Of a stretch of DNA of 64,000 nt, positions 44,183 to 51,693 are shown piece after piece. The position numbers and the translations under genes were made by a program. The DNA lies in assembly GCF_029639405.1 (NCBI RefSeq), contig NZ_CP121274.1:558001-622000 (forward strand), read 5' to 3'. Every line of letters starts with the position of its first letter. Position 1 is the stretch's first letter. The notes under the pieces are model-generated. The model was not told the DNA's origin and did not search any database. It was given only the letters and a program-made list of their open reading frames with translations. Source of the stretch: Microbacterium proteolyticum. Its GTDB lineage: Bacteria; Actinomycetota; Actinomycetes; Actinomycetales; Microbacteriaceae.

Positions 44183-46000
44183 GTGGACTCCTCCACGCAC
44201 AGACACCAGTTCGTCCGCGTCACCGCTGCCAGCCTCGCTGCGGCGGCGCTGGCCCTCGGCGGCGCGCTCGTCGCCGCCCCCGCGCACGCCGTCGGGACGA
44301 CCATCGACGACGCCGTCTTCCGCTGGGGACTGAACGCCGAGGCGAACGCGGCCGCGTTCGCCCCCGGGACGGTCAACCTGCTGTCGGCCGGAATCGTCAC
44401 CGCCGACTCGTCGGCCGACCGCGTCACGGCGACGAACTGGAAGCAGAGCGACGGCAACACGCGGATCCTGAAGCTGCAGGCGGACGGCAGCTACGCCGCC
44501 GCCACCTTCGCGGGTCTGCGCACCGACGCGAATGGCACCACGATCACCACCGGCAACGGCCTGAACTCGGGGCACATCGCCGAGATCGCCGGCGGCACCG
44601 GGACGGTCGACGTGGATGCCGGCACCGCCGAGATCCAGTGGACCGGGTCGTTCACCTCGGCGTTCTACTCGGGCATGACCCGTTCGTGGATCACCGACCC
44701 GAAGCTGACCGTCGCGAGCGACGGCACCGGCACCGTCACCGCCACGCTCGGCGGCTACGGCACCTCGATGGACGACCCCGACAAGTTCGAGGCGCTGACC
44801 CCGGTGGCGAACGTGGTCATCGCCACCCTCACGGGCGTGGACGTCACACCCACCGGCTTCACCGTGACCCCCGACTACCTCGGCCGCACCGTCACCCTGC
44901 CGGCCGGATCGGTCGCGCAGGTGACCACGGGCAGCACCGCCGGCGCGTTCCCGCAGTCGTTCGTCGACTTCCAGATCGCGACCGGCCAGGGCTCGTACTG
45001 GTACTCCTCGGGCGGGTCCGCCGACTCACGCAAGCCCGCGAGCGCGCTCTCGGTCGCCTACACCGCAGCGCCCGTGGCATCCACGCCCACCGTCACCGTC
45101 TCCAAGGCCACCGGCATCGCCCAAGGCGAGACCGTCACCGTCACCGGAAGCGGGTTCCTGCCGTCGGGCACCGCCACCAACGGGGTGCGCCCCCCGCTCG
45201 CCGGACAGTTCAGCGGCACGTACGTCGTGTTCGGCAAGTTCGCCGACACGTGGCAGCCCTCGGCCGGGGCCGCGTCGTCGGCGCGTTCCGTGATCGCGCA
45301 GAAGTGGGCGGTCCCGGCCGCGAGCATGGCCACGATCGGCGGCGCCGGCAGCGGAGCGATCGAGCTGACGGCCGACGGCACGTTCTCGGTCGACCTCGCC
45401 CTCACGACCACCGAGGCGCAGAACCTCGCCGCTGGACGCTTCGGCATCTACACGTATGCCGGCAGCGGCACCGTGTACGCCCCGTTCGAGACGTTCACGC
45501 CGATCTCGTTCGCCTCCTCCTCCGACGTGATCGTCGAGGTGCCGGCGTGGGTCGACGCCCCGACCGGCTCGTTCGGCTGGGCGTTCGACGGCTCCTCCCC
45601 GGCCAGCCTCGGTACGGCGGTGCAGGACGGCGCGAACTTCACGGCATCCGGGACGCTGACGAACATCGTCGTGACCGACACGCGCGCCGGAGGCACCGCC
45701 CCGTACACGTGGAGCATCTCGGGGCAGGTCGGCGACTTCGCCTCCTCCGCGGGCGACTCGTTCGCCAGTGACCTGCTCGGATGGAAGCCCAAGGTCGTGA
45801 CGGCCGGACAGAGCGTCGCCGCCGGTGCCGAGATCGCGTCCGCCCGCCTCGGCGGCACGGGCCTCGGAACGTCGCGGGTGCTCGCGTCGTCGACCGCGGC
45901 AGCCAGCGCCACCATCGGAGCCGACCTGACGCTCGTCATCCCCGGCACGACCCCCGCGGGCGACTACACCGCGAAGCTCACCATCACCGCCCTGCAGTGA
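44183..46000 (+). CDS. htaA: Secreted HtaA-domain haem-binding protein (long form)
   Basis: 605 residues. Signal peptide 1-36 (AAPAHA-V). HtaA domain (about 38-290) starts TIDDAVFRWGLNAEANAAAF, with GGYGTSMDDPDKFEALTPV and GAFPQSFVDFQIATGQGSYW late in it. A second region (about 300-450) with TVTVTGSGFLPSG and GTYVVFGKFADTWQPSAG is also found in the protein at 39903. The C-terminal part (about 455-605) is a further Ig-like domain. No C-terminal membrane helix, so it is secreted or retained by a partner, unlike corynebacterial HtaA. GTG start with GGAGAAGGGAAC ribosome site. Divergent from hmuT over the iron boxes. Confidence 0.88.
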   Translation: MDSSTHRHQFVRVTAASLAAAALALGGALVAAPAHAVGTTIDDAVFRWGLNAEANAAAFAPGTVNLLSAGIVTADSSADRVTATNWKQSDGNTRILKLQADGSYAAATFAGLRTDANGTTITTGNGLNSGHIAEIAGGTGTVDVDAGTAEIQWTGSFTSAFYSGMTRSWITDPKLTVASDGTGTVTATLGGYGTSMDDPDKFEALTPVANVVIATLTGVDVTPTGFTVTPDYLGRTVTLPAGSVAQVTTGSTAGAFPQSFVDFQIATGQGSYWYSSGGSADSRKPASALSVAYTAAPVASTPTVTVSKATGIAQGETVTVTGSGFLPSGTATNGVRPPLAGQFSGTYVVFGKFADTWQPSAGAASSARSVIAQKWAVPAASMATIGGAGSGAIELTADGTFSVDLALTTTEAQNLAAGRFGIYTYAGSGTVYAPFETFTPISFASSSDVIVEVPAWVDAPTGSFGWAFDGSSPASLGTAVQDGANFTASGTLTNIVVTDTRAGGTAPYTWSISGQVGDFASSAGDSFASDLLGWKPKVVTAGQSVAAGAEIASARLGGTGLGTSRVLASSTAAASATIGADLTLVIPGTTPAGDYTAKLTITALQ

Positions 46001-46007
46001 CCCTCAC

Positions 46008-46041
46008 GACGGGGACGCTGGCACGCGCCGGCGTCCCCGTC
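46008..46041 (+). terminator. Hairpin downstream of htaA
   Basis: GACGGGGACGC (46008-46018) pairs perfectly with GCGTCCCCGTC (46031-46041), 11 bp, 12-base loop. It ends 24 bases before the chosen GTG of the next gene, which argues against the earlier GTG at 45997 that would lie before it. Confidence 0.7.
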
Positions 46042-46065
46042 GTCCGTTCCCGAGAAAGCCCGCCC

Positions 46066-47070
46066 GTGCTCGCACGCCTCCCCCTTCCCACCGCCCTCAT
46101 CGGCACCCTGCTGCTCGCCCTCGCGTTCGCCGGGCCGACACCCGCGACCGCTGCCGACGGCGGCGTCGCCTGGACCGTCCAGACCGCCGACAACGACCAC
46201 GGCACGGGCCGCGCGAACTTCACGTACGACGTCGTCGACCCCGGAACGGTGATCTCCGACGCCATGACCGTGGTCAACACCGGCACCGAGCCCCTCCCCC
46301 TCGCGGTGTACGCCGCCGACGCCTTCACGGCATCCACGGGCGAGATCGACGTCCTCGTCGACGGGCAGCCGTCGCGCGACGCGGGGACGTGGGTATCGGT
46401 CGACGCGACGTCGCTCTCCCTCTCCCCGGGCGAGTCCGCGGTGGTGCCCTTCACCATCGCGGTGCCCGCCGACGCGCGCCCCGGCGATCACGCCGCGGGC
46501 ATCGTCACCTCGCTCACGAGCACCGACCCCGCGTCGACCCTGTCCGTCGACCGGCGTCTCGGAACCCGGATCAACCTCCGCGTCACCGGTGAGCTGGCCC
46601 CCGCGGCGGTGGTGTCACAGACGTCCGCGCGGTACGAGGCATCCTGGAACCCGTTCGAATCGGGCCGCCTCGTGGTCGAGTACACCCTCGCGAACACCGG
46701 CAACACGCGGCTGACGGGCTCGGAGACGATCGCCACGGCGGGCCTGTTCGGGGCCCGCAGCGCTCCGACTCAGCTGACCGAAGTGCTCCCCGGATCGACT
46801 GTGGAGATCGCCCGCGAGATCCCGGTGTTCTCCCTCGGGTGGGTCGGCGGCTCGGTCGAGCTGACGCCCGAGGCGGTCGGCCTCGGCGCCGCTTCGCTCG
46901 CCCCGCTGACGGCCGGGTTCTCGGCCGCCGCCCCGCCGTGGAGCCTCTACGCGCTGCTCGCCACGGTCCTCGCCGCTGCGCTCACGACCGTGCTCATCGT
47001 GCGGCGACGGCGGAACGCGGCGGCGAGCGCCGCGGTGTCCGCAAGCGACGTGCCGACTCAGGCCGACTGA
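46066..47070 (+). CDS. Membrane-anchored DUF916-like (WxL peptidoglycan-binding) surface protein
   Basis: 334 residues. Signal peptide 1-30 (ends TPATAADGG). Residues about 32-170 resemble the DUF916 domain (PF06030) of WxL-locus proteins: FTYDVVDPGTVISDAMTVVN, DAGTWVSVDATSLSLSPGES and RPGDHAAGIVTSL. Residues about 180-285 are a second Ig-like beta domain (DUF3324 position), then a membrane helix (about 292-312) and RRRRN. In Firmicutes these proteins anchor surface complexes to peptidoglycan. The context suggests it holds the unanchored HtaA at the surface. GTG 46066 chosen for ribosome site GAGAAAG and signal peptide; GTG 45997 is in frame. It overlaps the converging hmuO by 13 bases. Confidence 0.8.
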   Translation: MLARLPLPTALIGTLLLALAFAGPTPATAADGGVAWTVQTADNDHGTGRANFTYDVVDPGTVISDAMTVVNTGTEPLPLAVYAADAFTASTGEIDVLVDGQPSRDAGTWVSVDATSLSLSPGESAVVPFTIAVPADARPGDHAAGIVTSLTSTDPASTLSVDRRLGTRINLRVTGELAPAAVVSQTSARYEASWNPFESGRLVVEYTLANTGNTRLTGSETIATAGLFGARSAPTQLTEVLPGSTVEIAREIPVFSLGWVGGSVELTPEAVGLGAASLAPLTAGFSAAAPPWSLYALLATVLAAALTTVLIVRRRRNAAASAAVSASDVPTQAD

Positions 47071-47711
47071 GCCGCCTTCGCGCGCGACAGGTCGACGAAG
47101 AGCTCGGTGTTGAACCGGTAGGCGACGAGCACTTCGTCGATGACGCGTTCCTTCTCGTCCGCGTCCCAGGGCGCGGCATCCAGCTGCTCGCGGTAGACGT
47201 TCTTGAAGGCCTCGGGGTCGGCGATGTCGCCGAACAGGTAGAACCGGACGCCGTTCGTGTCGAAGCCGAAGCGGCGCTGCATGAGCCGGCCGATGAACTG
47301 TCCGCCGGAGAGGTCGCCGAGGTACCGCGTGTAGTGGTGCGCCACGAATCCGCCCGGCCACGTGGCGGCCACACGGCGGATCCGCGCGACGTACGCCTGG
47401 GTCGTCGGCAGCGGCGAGATGCGCTCGCGCCAATCGGCGCCGATGAGGAACTCCAGGTCGGCCTCGAGCGCGGGCAGGCGCGTGAGCTTGTCACTGAGGA
47501 ACACGGATGCCACCGGGTCGACCCGCATGCGCTCGGTGGCCGCTTCGAGGGCCTCGTAGATGAACCAGTGCTGGGCGACGAGGGCGACGTAGTCCTCTCG
47601 CGTGCCCGAGCCGTTCATGAGGTCCGTCATGAAATCCGCGCCCTCGCTCGAGGAGTGGGCGGTGCGCGAGCGCTCGCGCAGGGCGGTGGAGAAGGAGAGG
47701 ACGTCGCTCAT
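47058..47711 (-). CDS. hmuO: Haem oxygenase
   Basis: 217 residues. Proximal haem ligand His in RERSRTAHSSSEGADFM and the distal-helix motif YTRYLGDLSGGQFIGRL. It opens haem to biliverdin, CO and iron with electrons from NADPH via a reductase or ferredoxin. Length equals the HmuO of Corynebacterium. TATGAT (47718-47723) lies six bases before the ATG, so the mRNA is probably leaderless; an iron box overlaps the promoter. Last 13 bases overlap the converging DUF916-like gene. Confidence 0.95.
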   Translation of the reverse strand: MSDVLSFSTALRERSRTAHSSSEGADFMTDLMNGSGTREDYVALVAQHWFIYEALEAATERMRVDPVASVFLSDKLTRLPALEADLEFLIGADWRERISPLPTTQAYVARIRRVAATWPGGFVAHHYTRYLGDLSGGQFIGRLMQRRFGFDTNGVRFYLFGDIADPEAFKNVYREQLDAAPWDADEKERVIDEVLVAYRFNTELFVDLSRAKAAQSA

Positions 47712-47730
47712 GCGGCCATCATACGCAAAA

Positions 47731-47751
47731 GGTTAGGTTAGCCTCACCTTT
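47731..47751. promoter_or_regulatory. DtxR/IdeR-like iron box upstream of hmuO
   Basis: GGTTAGGTTAGCCTCACCTTT matches the iron box consensus TTAGGTTAGSCTAACCTAA at most positions and lies just upstream of the hmuO -10 (47718-47723), so binding of the iron-loaded repressor would block transcription. Confidence 0.75.
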
Positions 47752-47762
47752 ATTTGAGACGG

Positions 47763-48062
47763 TCAGTGCGGACGAGGGACGACACCGAGACGCCGGCACG
47801 CCTCGTCGTACAGGGCCACGATCTCCCGCCGCACCTCCGCACGTTCGGTGATCGGCCCGCCGAGCCAGGGGACCCGCAGCGCCACCGCCTCGGCACCGAC
47901 GGCCCACTCCCCGCCGTCGCCGTCGAAGCCGGCCATGACGGCCGTATCCACCGCCGGATCGGGGCCGAACGCCCGGGCGATGAGGACGTTGTCGTCGCGG
48001 TGGTCGTCGTTCATGTGCGCGAGGACCGCACGGCGGACCTCCGGGGCGAATCCGTGGCTCAT
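47763..48062 (-). CDS. DUF2470-domain protein, likely haem handling
   Basis: 99 residues. VRRAVLAHMNDDHRDDNVLIARAF is the DUF2470 signature (PF10615), the domain that in HugZ and chloroplast relatives sits near a split-barrel haem-degrading domain. Here it is free-standing; residues about 50-90 (RVPWLGGPITERAEVRREIV) complete the fold. Upstream of hmuO on the same strand and with an iron-box-like site over its start, so it is probably co-regulated. TAGGGT sits six bases before the ATG, suggesting a leaderless message. Confidence 0.82.
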   Translation of the reverse strand: MSHGFAPEVRRAVLAHMNDDHRDDNVLIARAFGPDPAVDTAVMAGFDGDGGEWAVGAEAVALRVPWLGGPITERAEVRREIVALYDEACRRLGVVPRPH

Positions 48063-48078
48063 TAGGCAACCCTAACTT
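48062..48078. promoter_or_regulatory. DtxR/IdeR-like iron box at the DUF2470 gene start
   Basis: TTAGGCAACCCTAACTT differs from the hmuT/htaA box TTAGGTAACCCTAACCT at two positions. It overlaps the start codon and presumed -10. Confidence 0.6.
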
Positions 48079-48118
48079 CACCGGCGCCTACGCGCGGTCG
48101 GCGCCGAGCCCACCTCGC

Positions 48119-49078
48119 TCAGTCGCGGAACGCGGCCAACCGCTGGTGCATCACCGCGACGGCGTCGGCGTTGTCGTCGATCAGGACACTGTGTCGCCCC
48201 AGCGGAGCGGCGACGGCGCCCAACGTGCCGCTGCCGGCGAACATGTCCAGCACCCGGTCGCCCGGACGACTGGATGCCTGCACCATCCGCCGCAGCACGC
48301 CCTCGGGCTTCTGGGTGGGGTACCCCGTCTTCTCGCGGCCCGTGGTCGGCACGATCGTGTGCCACCAGACGTCGGTCGGAAGCTTGCCGCGCGCCGCCTT
48401 CTCGGGGGTGACGAGCCCCGGCGCCATGTACGGCTCGCGGTCCACGGCATCCGAGTCGAAGAAGTAGGCAGCCGGGTTCTTCACGTAGACGAGGATCGTC
48501 TCGTGCTTCGTCGGCCAGCGGCGCCGGGTCTTCGCGCCGTAGTCGTACGCCCAGATGAGCTCGTTGAGGAACCGATCGCGCCCGAACAGCGCGTCGCACA
48601 TGACCTTGGCGTAGTGCACCTCGCGGTAGTCCAGGTGCAGGTACAGGGTGCCGTCCTCGGCGAGCAGACGCCACGCCTCCTCGAGACGCGGCTCCAGGAA
48701 CGCCCAGTAGTCGTCGAAGCGGTCGTCGTACGTGCGCAGGTCGCCGCGCAGCCGCGCGTACTCGCGACCGTGGAACCCGCGGTGGATCACCGGCACCGGC
48801 GCCGGCTCCTCGCCCGGGAAGACGAGCATCGCCGGATCGTGCGGCGGCTCGGATGCCAGGACCAGGGGTTCCTCGGCATCCGGGGTCTCGTCCGCCGCGG
48901 GAGCCCGGAGCGCCGACTCGACCGCCTTGGAACGCGTGCGCCCGGTGTTGAACGGCGGGTCGAGGTAGACGAGGGTGAAGGAGCCGTCCGCGAGGGCCGG
49001 GGTTACCGCGAGATTGTCGGCGTGGTGGATGTCGACGGTGCCGTGATCGAGCACGCCGTCCAGGGTCTGTTCGCTCAC
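48119..49078 (-). CDS. Orphan DNA (adenine- or cytosine-N4) methyltransferase
   Basis: 319 residues. Motif IV is LVYLDPPFNTG near residue 40, before motif I (VLDMFAGSGTLGAVAAPLG, near 275); this order and TGYPTQKPEGVLRRMVQASS mark a beta-class N6-adenine or N4-cytosine enzyme. The central 90 residues (DYREVHYAKVMCDALFGRDRF) carry the target-recognition region. No restriction enzyme gene neighbours it, so it may be regulatory rather than defensive. GTG start overlaps the stop of the lipoate ligase gene. Confidence 0.9.
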   Translation of the reverse strand: MSEQTLDGVLDHGTVDIHHADNLAVTPALADGSFTLVYLDPPFNTGRTRSKAVESALRAPAADETPDAEEPLVLASEPPHDPAMLVFPGEEPAPVPVIHRGFHGREYARLRGDLRTYDDRFDDYWAFLEPRLEEAWRLLAEDGTLYLHLDYREVHYAKVMCDALFGRDRFLNELIWAYDYGAKTRRRWPTKHETILVYVKNPAAYFFDSDAVDREPYMAPGLVTPEKAARGKLPTDVWWHTIVPTTGREKTGYPTQKPEGVLRRMVQASSRPGDRVLDMFAGSGTLGAVAAPLGRHSVLIDDNADAVAVMHQRLAAFRD

Positions 49079-50124
49079 GGAACGCGCTGCAGCCACGCGT
49101 CGGTGTCGAACTTCGACGTCACGAGGGCCTCGGCCTCGGCGTACTCCTCGTCGGTGACATGCCCGGTGGTCGCCCCGTACAGAGTGGTGAAGGTGTCGAT
49201 GAACCGCTGGATCACGGCATCCCGAGCCAGGCCCGTCTGGCTGCGGAGCGGGTCGACGCGCTTCGCCGCCGAGACGGTGCCCTTGTCGCTGAGCTTCTCG
49301 CGGCCGATGCGCAGCACCTCGGTGAGCACCTGGCCGTCCATGTCGTAGCTGAGGGTCGCGTGGTGGAGGACGCCGCCGTTGGCCAGGCGCTTCTGCGCGG
49401 CGCCGCCGATCTTCCCGTGGGGACCGGCGATGTCGTTGAGCGGCTGGTAGACCGCGTCGATGCCGAGCGAGCGCAGCGCCTGCAGCACCCAGTCGTCGAG
49501 GAACGCGTACGAGTCGGCGAAGGTCATCCCCGCGACCAGCGACGCGGGGACGTACAGCGAGTACGTCACGATCGAGTTGGCCGCCATGAGCATCGCGCCG
49601 CCGCCGGAGATCCGGCGCACGACATCGAAGCCGTGCTTCGCGGCGCCCTCGGGGTCGACCTCGTTGCGCAGCGACTGGAACGAGCCGATGACGACGGCGT
49701 TCTCGTTCCACTCCCACAGGCGCAGCGTCGGCTTGCGCAGACCCGCGCCCACGCGCGCGGTGAGCACCTCGTCGAGCGCGAGGTTCATGCGCGGCGACAC
49801 GGGCGCGTCGTGCACGACCTCCCACTCGAAGTCGCCCCAGCCGGGCGCCGTGACGAGCGCGCGGCGGATCGCCGTGGCCACCGACTCGGGCGTGAAGCCG
49901 AGCAGCTGGGCCCCCTCGGGGAGCGCGGCCCGGATCGCCGCGGAGATCGTGGGGACGTCCGACTCGACGGGCAGGCCGTTGACGGCCGCGTCGATGTCAT
50001 CCAGTGCGTCGTCGGGCTCGAGGAAGAAGTCGCCCGCGAGGTGGAAGCCGGCGATGCGACCGTCGCGCTCCTCGAGGTCGACCACGACCAGCTTTCCCCC
50101 GGGGACCTTGTACTCGCCGTGCAT
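49075..50124 (-). CDS. lplA: Lipoate-protein ligase family protein
   Basis: 349 residues. The N-terminal ~95 residues (MHGEYKVPGGKLVVVDLEER) form a small accessory domain like the LplA C-terminal domain but fused at the front. The BPL/LplA/LipB catalytic domain follows with WEWNENAVVIGSFQ, VRRISGGGAMLM and KIGGAAQKRLANGGVLHHATLSY; the Lys in the KIGG motif forms lipoyl-AMP. It attaches lipoate to 2-oxoacid dehydrogenase or glycine-cleavage proteins. ATG has TAGGCT six bases upstream. The methyltransferase gene overlaps its end. Confidence 0.9.
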   Translation of the reverse strand: MHGEYKVPGGKLVVVDLEERDGRIAGFHLAGDFFLEPDDALDDIDAAVNGLPVESDVPTISAAIRAALPEGAQLLGFTPESVATAIRRALVTAPGWGDFEWEVVHDAPVSPRMNLALDEVLTARVGAGLRKPTLRLWEWNENAVVIGSFQSLRNEVDPEGAAKHGFDVVRRISGGGAMLMAANSIVTYSLYVPASLVAGMTFADSYAFLDDWVLQALRSLGIDAVYQPLNDIAGPHGKIGGAAQKRLANGGVLHHATLSYDMDGQVLTEVLRIGREKLSDKGTVSAAKRVDPLRSQTGLARDAVIQRFIDTFTTLYGATTGHVTDEEYAEAEALVTSKFDTDAWLQRVP

Positions 50125-50169
50125 GCCTCCAGCCTACGGCGGGCCCGCACCCTCCGCGGCGGCGCGAGA

Positions 50170-50234
50170 ACAGGGCCTGCGCCGGCAACAGGCGGATCCG
50201 GCGCGAATCGGCCTGTTCCCGCGGCATCCCCTGT
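50170..50234. repeat. 65-bp nested inverted repeat (ACAGG family), copy 2
   Basis: ACAGG at 50170 and 50188 and CCTGT at 50212 and 50230, mirror-symmetric about 50202 with 18-base spacing, exactly the geometry of the copy at 31339. Inner arms again contain GGATC/GAATCGGCCTGTT. It lies downstream of the lipase gene. Confidence 0.75.
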
Positions 50235-50294
50235 TCTCGGAACATGTATGCCGCACACCCACCGCGGCACCGGGGCCACGGATGCACCTCGGGT

Positions 50295-51143
50295 TCAGTC
50301 GCGCGACGGGAACCGCGCGTCGAGCCAGGCGGCCAGATCCGCGCGCACCTCGGCCTGCTGGGCTTCCGCGAAGATCTCATGCCGCGCGCCGGGGTAGACG
50401 AGGGTCGTGACATCGGTGAAGCCCGACCGGTTCCGGTACGCGTCAGCCAGGAGGTGCACGCTGCGGGGGCCGCCGACGGTGTCGTCGCGCCCGACCAGGA
50501 GCAGGGTCGGGATGTCTCGCCCGAGGTCGCGCCGGGGCCTGCCGATCAGCTTCGCGGTCTCGATCGGGCCGAACAGGCGCAACAGCGGCGTCGAGGTCGT
50601 CAGGGGGTCGGCGAGGAAGTCCCGGCCGACCTGCTCGACGCTGGACAGCCATTCCATCCCCGTGCCCTTGAGGTGCTTCCACGGGGCGTTGAGGTCGCCG
50701 GAGTTCAGGGCACCGGGCCAGCGGAGCGCGGATCCGCTCAGGACGAGGGCGTCATAGGCCTCCGGATGCCGATCCACGAGCATCTGCGCGAGGAACGAAC
50801 CCCACGAGTGACCGAGGAGGATCAGCGGCAGATCGGGGTGGGTCTCGCGGATGATCTGCGTGAGGGTCCAGACCGCGTCGCGGGCGGCGCCGAGCCCGCC
50901 GGGTCCGAGCCGTCCGAGCTTGCCGTGGTCGCCGTTCCACTGCCGGAGGCCGGTGCGGCCGTGACCGCGGTGGTCGTCGGCGTAGACGGTGTAGCCGTCG
51001 GCGACGAGGGCGTCGATCAGCGCGCCGTAGCGCCCGGCGTGTTCGCCCACCCCGTGCAGCAGCTGGACGACGGCCCGCGGGGACTCCGCCTCGTGGACGT
51101 CGTACACGATGGGGATGCCGTAGGCGTCGACGAACTCGGGCAT
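50295..51143 (-). CDS. Alpha/beta hydrolase, monoacylglycerol lipase-like
   Basis: 282 residues. Oxyanion region LLHGVGEHAGRYGALIDAL, nucleophile GHSWGSFLAQ, acid Asp in LLVGRDDTVGG and His in GARHEIFAEAQ. The serine aminopeptidase S33/MGL-like group hydrolyses monoglycerides or lysophospholipids. No signal peptide. TAGACT lies six bases before the ATG at 51143, so probably leaderless. Divergent from the MarR gene. Confidence 0.9.
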   Translation of the reverse strand: MPEFVDAYGIPIVYDVHEAESPRAVVQLLHGVGEHAGRYGALIDALVADGYTVYADDHRGHGRTGLRQWNGDHGKLGRLGPGGLGAARDAVWTLTQIIRETHPDLPLILLGHSWGSFLAQMLVDRHPEAYDALVLSGSALRWPGALNSGDLNAPWKHLKGTGMEWLSSVEQVGRDFLADPLTTSTPLLRLFGPIETAKLIGRPRRDLGRDIPTLLLVGRDDTVGGPRSVHLLADAYRNRSGFTDVTTLVYPGARHEIFAEAQQAEVRADLAAWLDARFPSRD

Positions 51144-51193
51144 GCGCAGAGTCTAGGGGCGCGATCCCGGCCGGAAAACGATCGGACGAACCC

Positions 51194-51219
51194 TTAGCAA
51201 GACTAATGAGCTATGCTAA
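51194..51219. promoter_or_regulatory. Putative MarR operator
   Basis: TTAGCA (51194-51199) and TGCTAA (51214-51219) are mirror arms with further partial symmetry in between, centred on 51206.5 in the divergent region upstream of the MarR gene. Confidence 0.5.
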
Positions 51220-51231
51220 CTATCGAGCATC

Positions 51232-51693
51232 ATGAATGAACGCGTCGACGAATCCCCCCGATCCGGCCCGCGTGATGACCTCCACAGCCCGACCTCCGAG
51301 CTGCGGATGGCCACGTTCCGCCTCGCCCGCCGCCTGCGCGCCCAGCGCGCGGTCGACACCATGAGCGACGGGCAGTTCGCGGTGCTCGCGGCGCTCTCCA
51401 TCCACGGCGAGCACACGCTCGGCCAGCTCGCGGATCGTGAGCGCGTGACCGCTCCCTCGATGAACCGCACGGTGTCGCTCCTCGAAGAGGCGGGCTATCT
51501 CACCCGCACCCCCGACGACGACGATCGCCGCAAGGTGACGATCGCGCTGACGGATGCCGGTCGCCTCGTCGTCGCCGAGACCGTGCGGCGTCGGGACGCC
51601 TGGCTGGAGGAGGCCCTCGCCGCCCTCGACGAGGACGAACGGCGGACACTGGCGGCCGCGGCCGAGATCATGCGAAAGGTGGCAGACACATGA
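51232..51693 (+). CDS. MarR-family transcriptional regulator
   Basis: 153 residues. Winged HTH with LGQLADRERVTAPSMNRTVSLLEEAG and the wing TRTPDDDDRRKVTIALTDAG. It probably represses itself and the exporter gene that overlaps its stop (ATGA), responding to a drug or phenolic ligand. A palindrome upstream is a candidate site. Start ATG 51232 lacks a good ribosome site; the leader is short. Confidence 0.9.
   Translation: MNERVDESPRSGPRDDLHSPTSELRMATFRLARRLRAQRAVDTMSDGQFAVLAALSIHGEHTLGQLADRERVTAPSMNRTVSLLEEAGYLTRTPDDDDRRKVTIALTDAGRLVVAETVRRRDAWLEEALAALDEDERRTLAAAAEIMRKVADT

Noticed and set aside
45997..46065. GTG 45997 overlapping the htaA stop as start of the DUF916-like gene
   Set aside because: It would place a strong hairpin inside the coding region and a 23-residue non-signal lead before the signal peptide; GTG 46066 has a ribosome site.
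38668..48062. Haem locus as a horizontally acquired island
   Set aside because: GC content and codon use look like the neighbours; no integrase, tRNA or flanking repeat.
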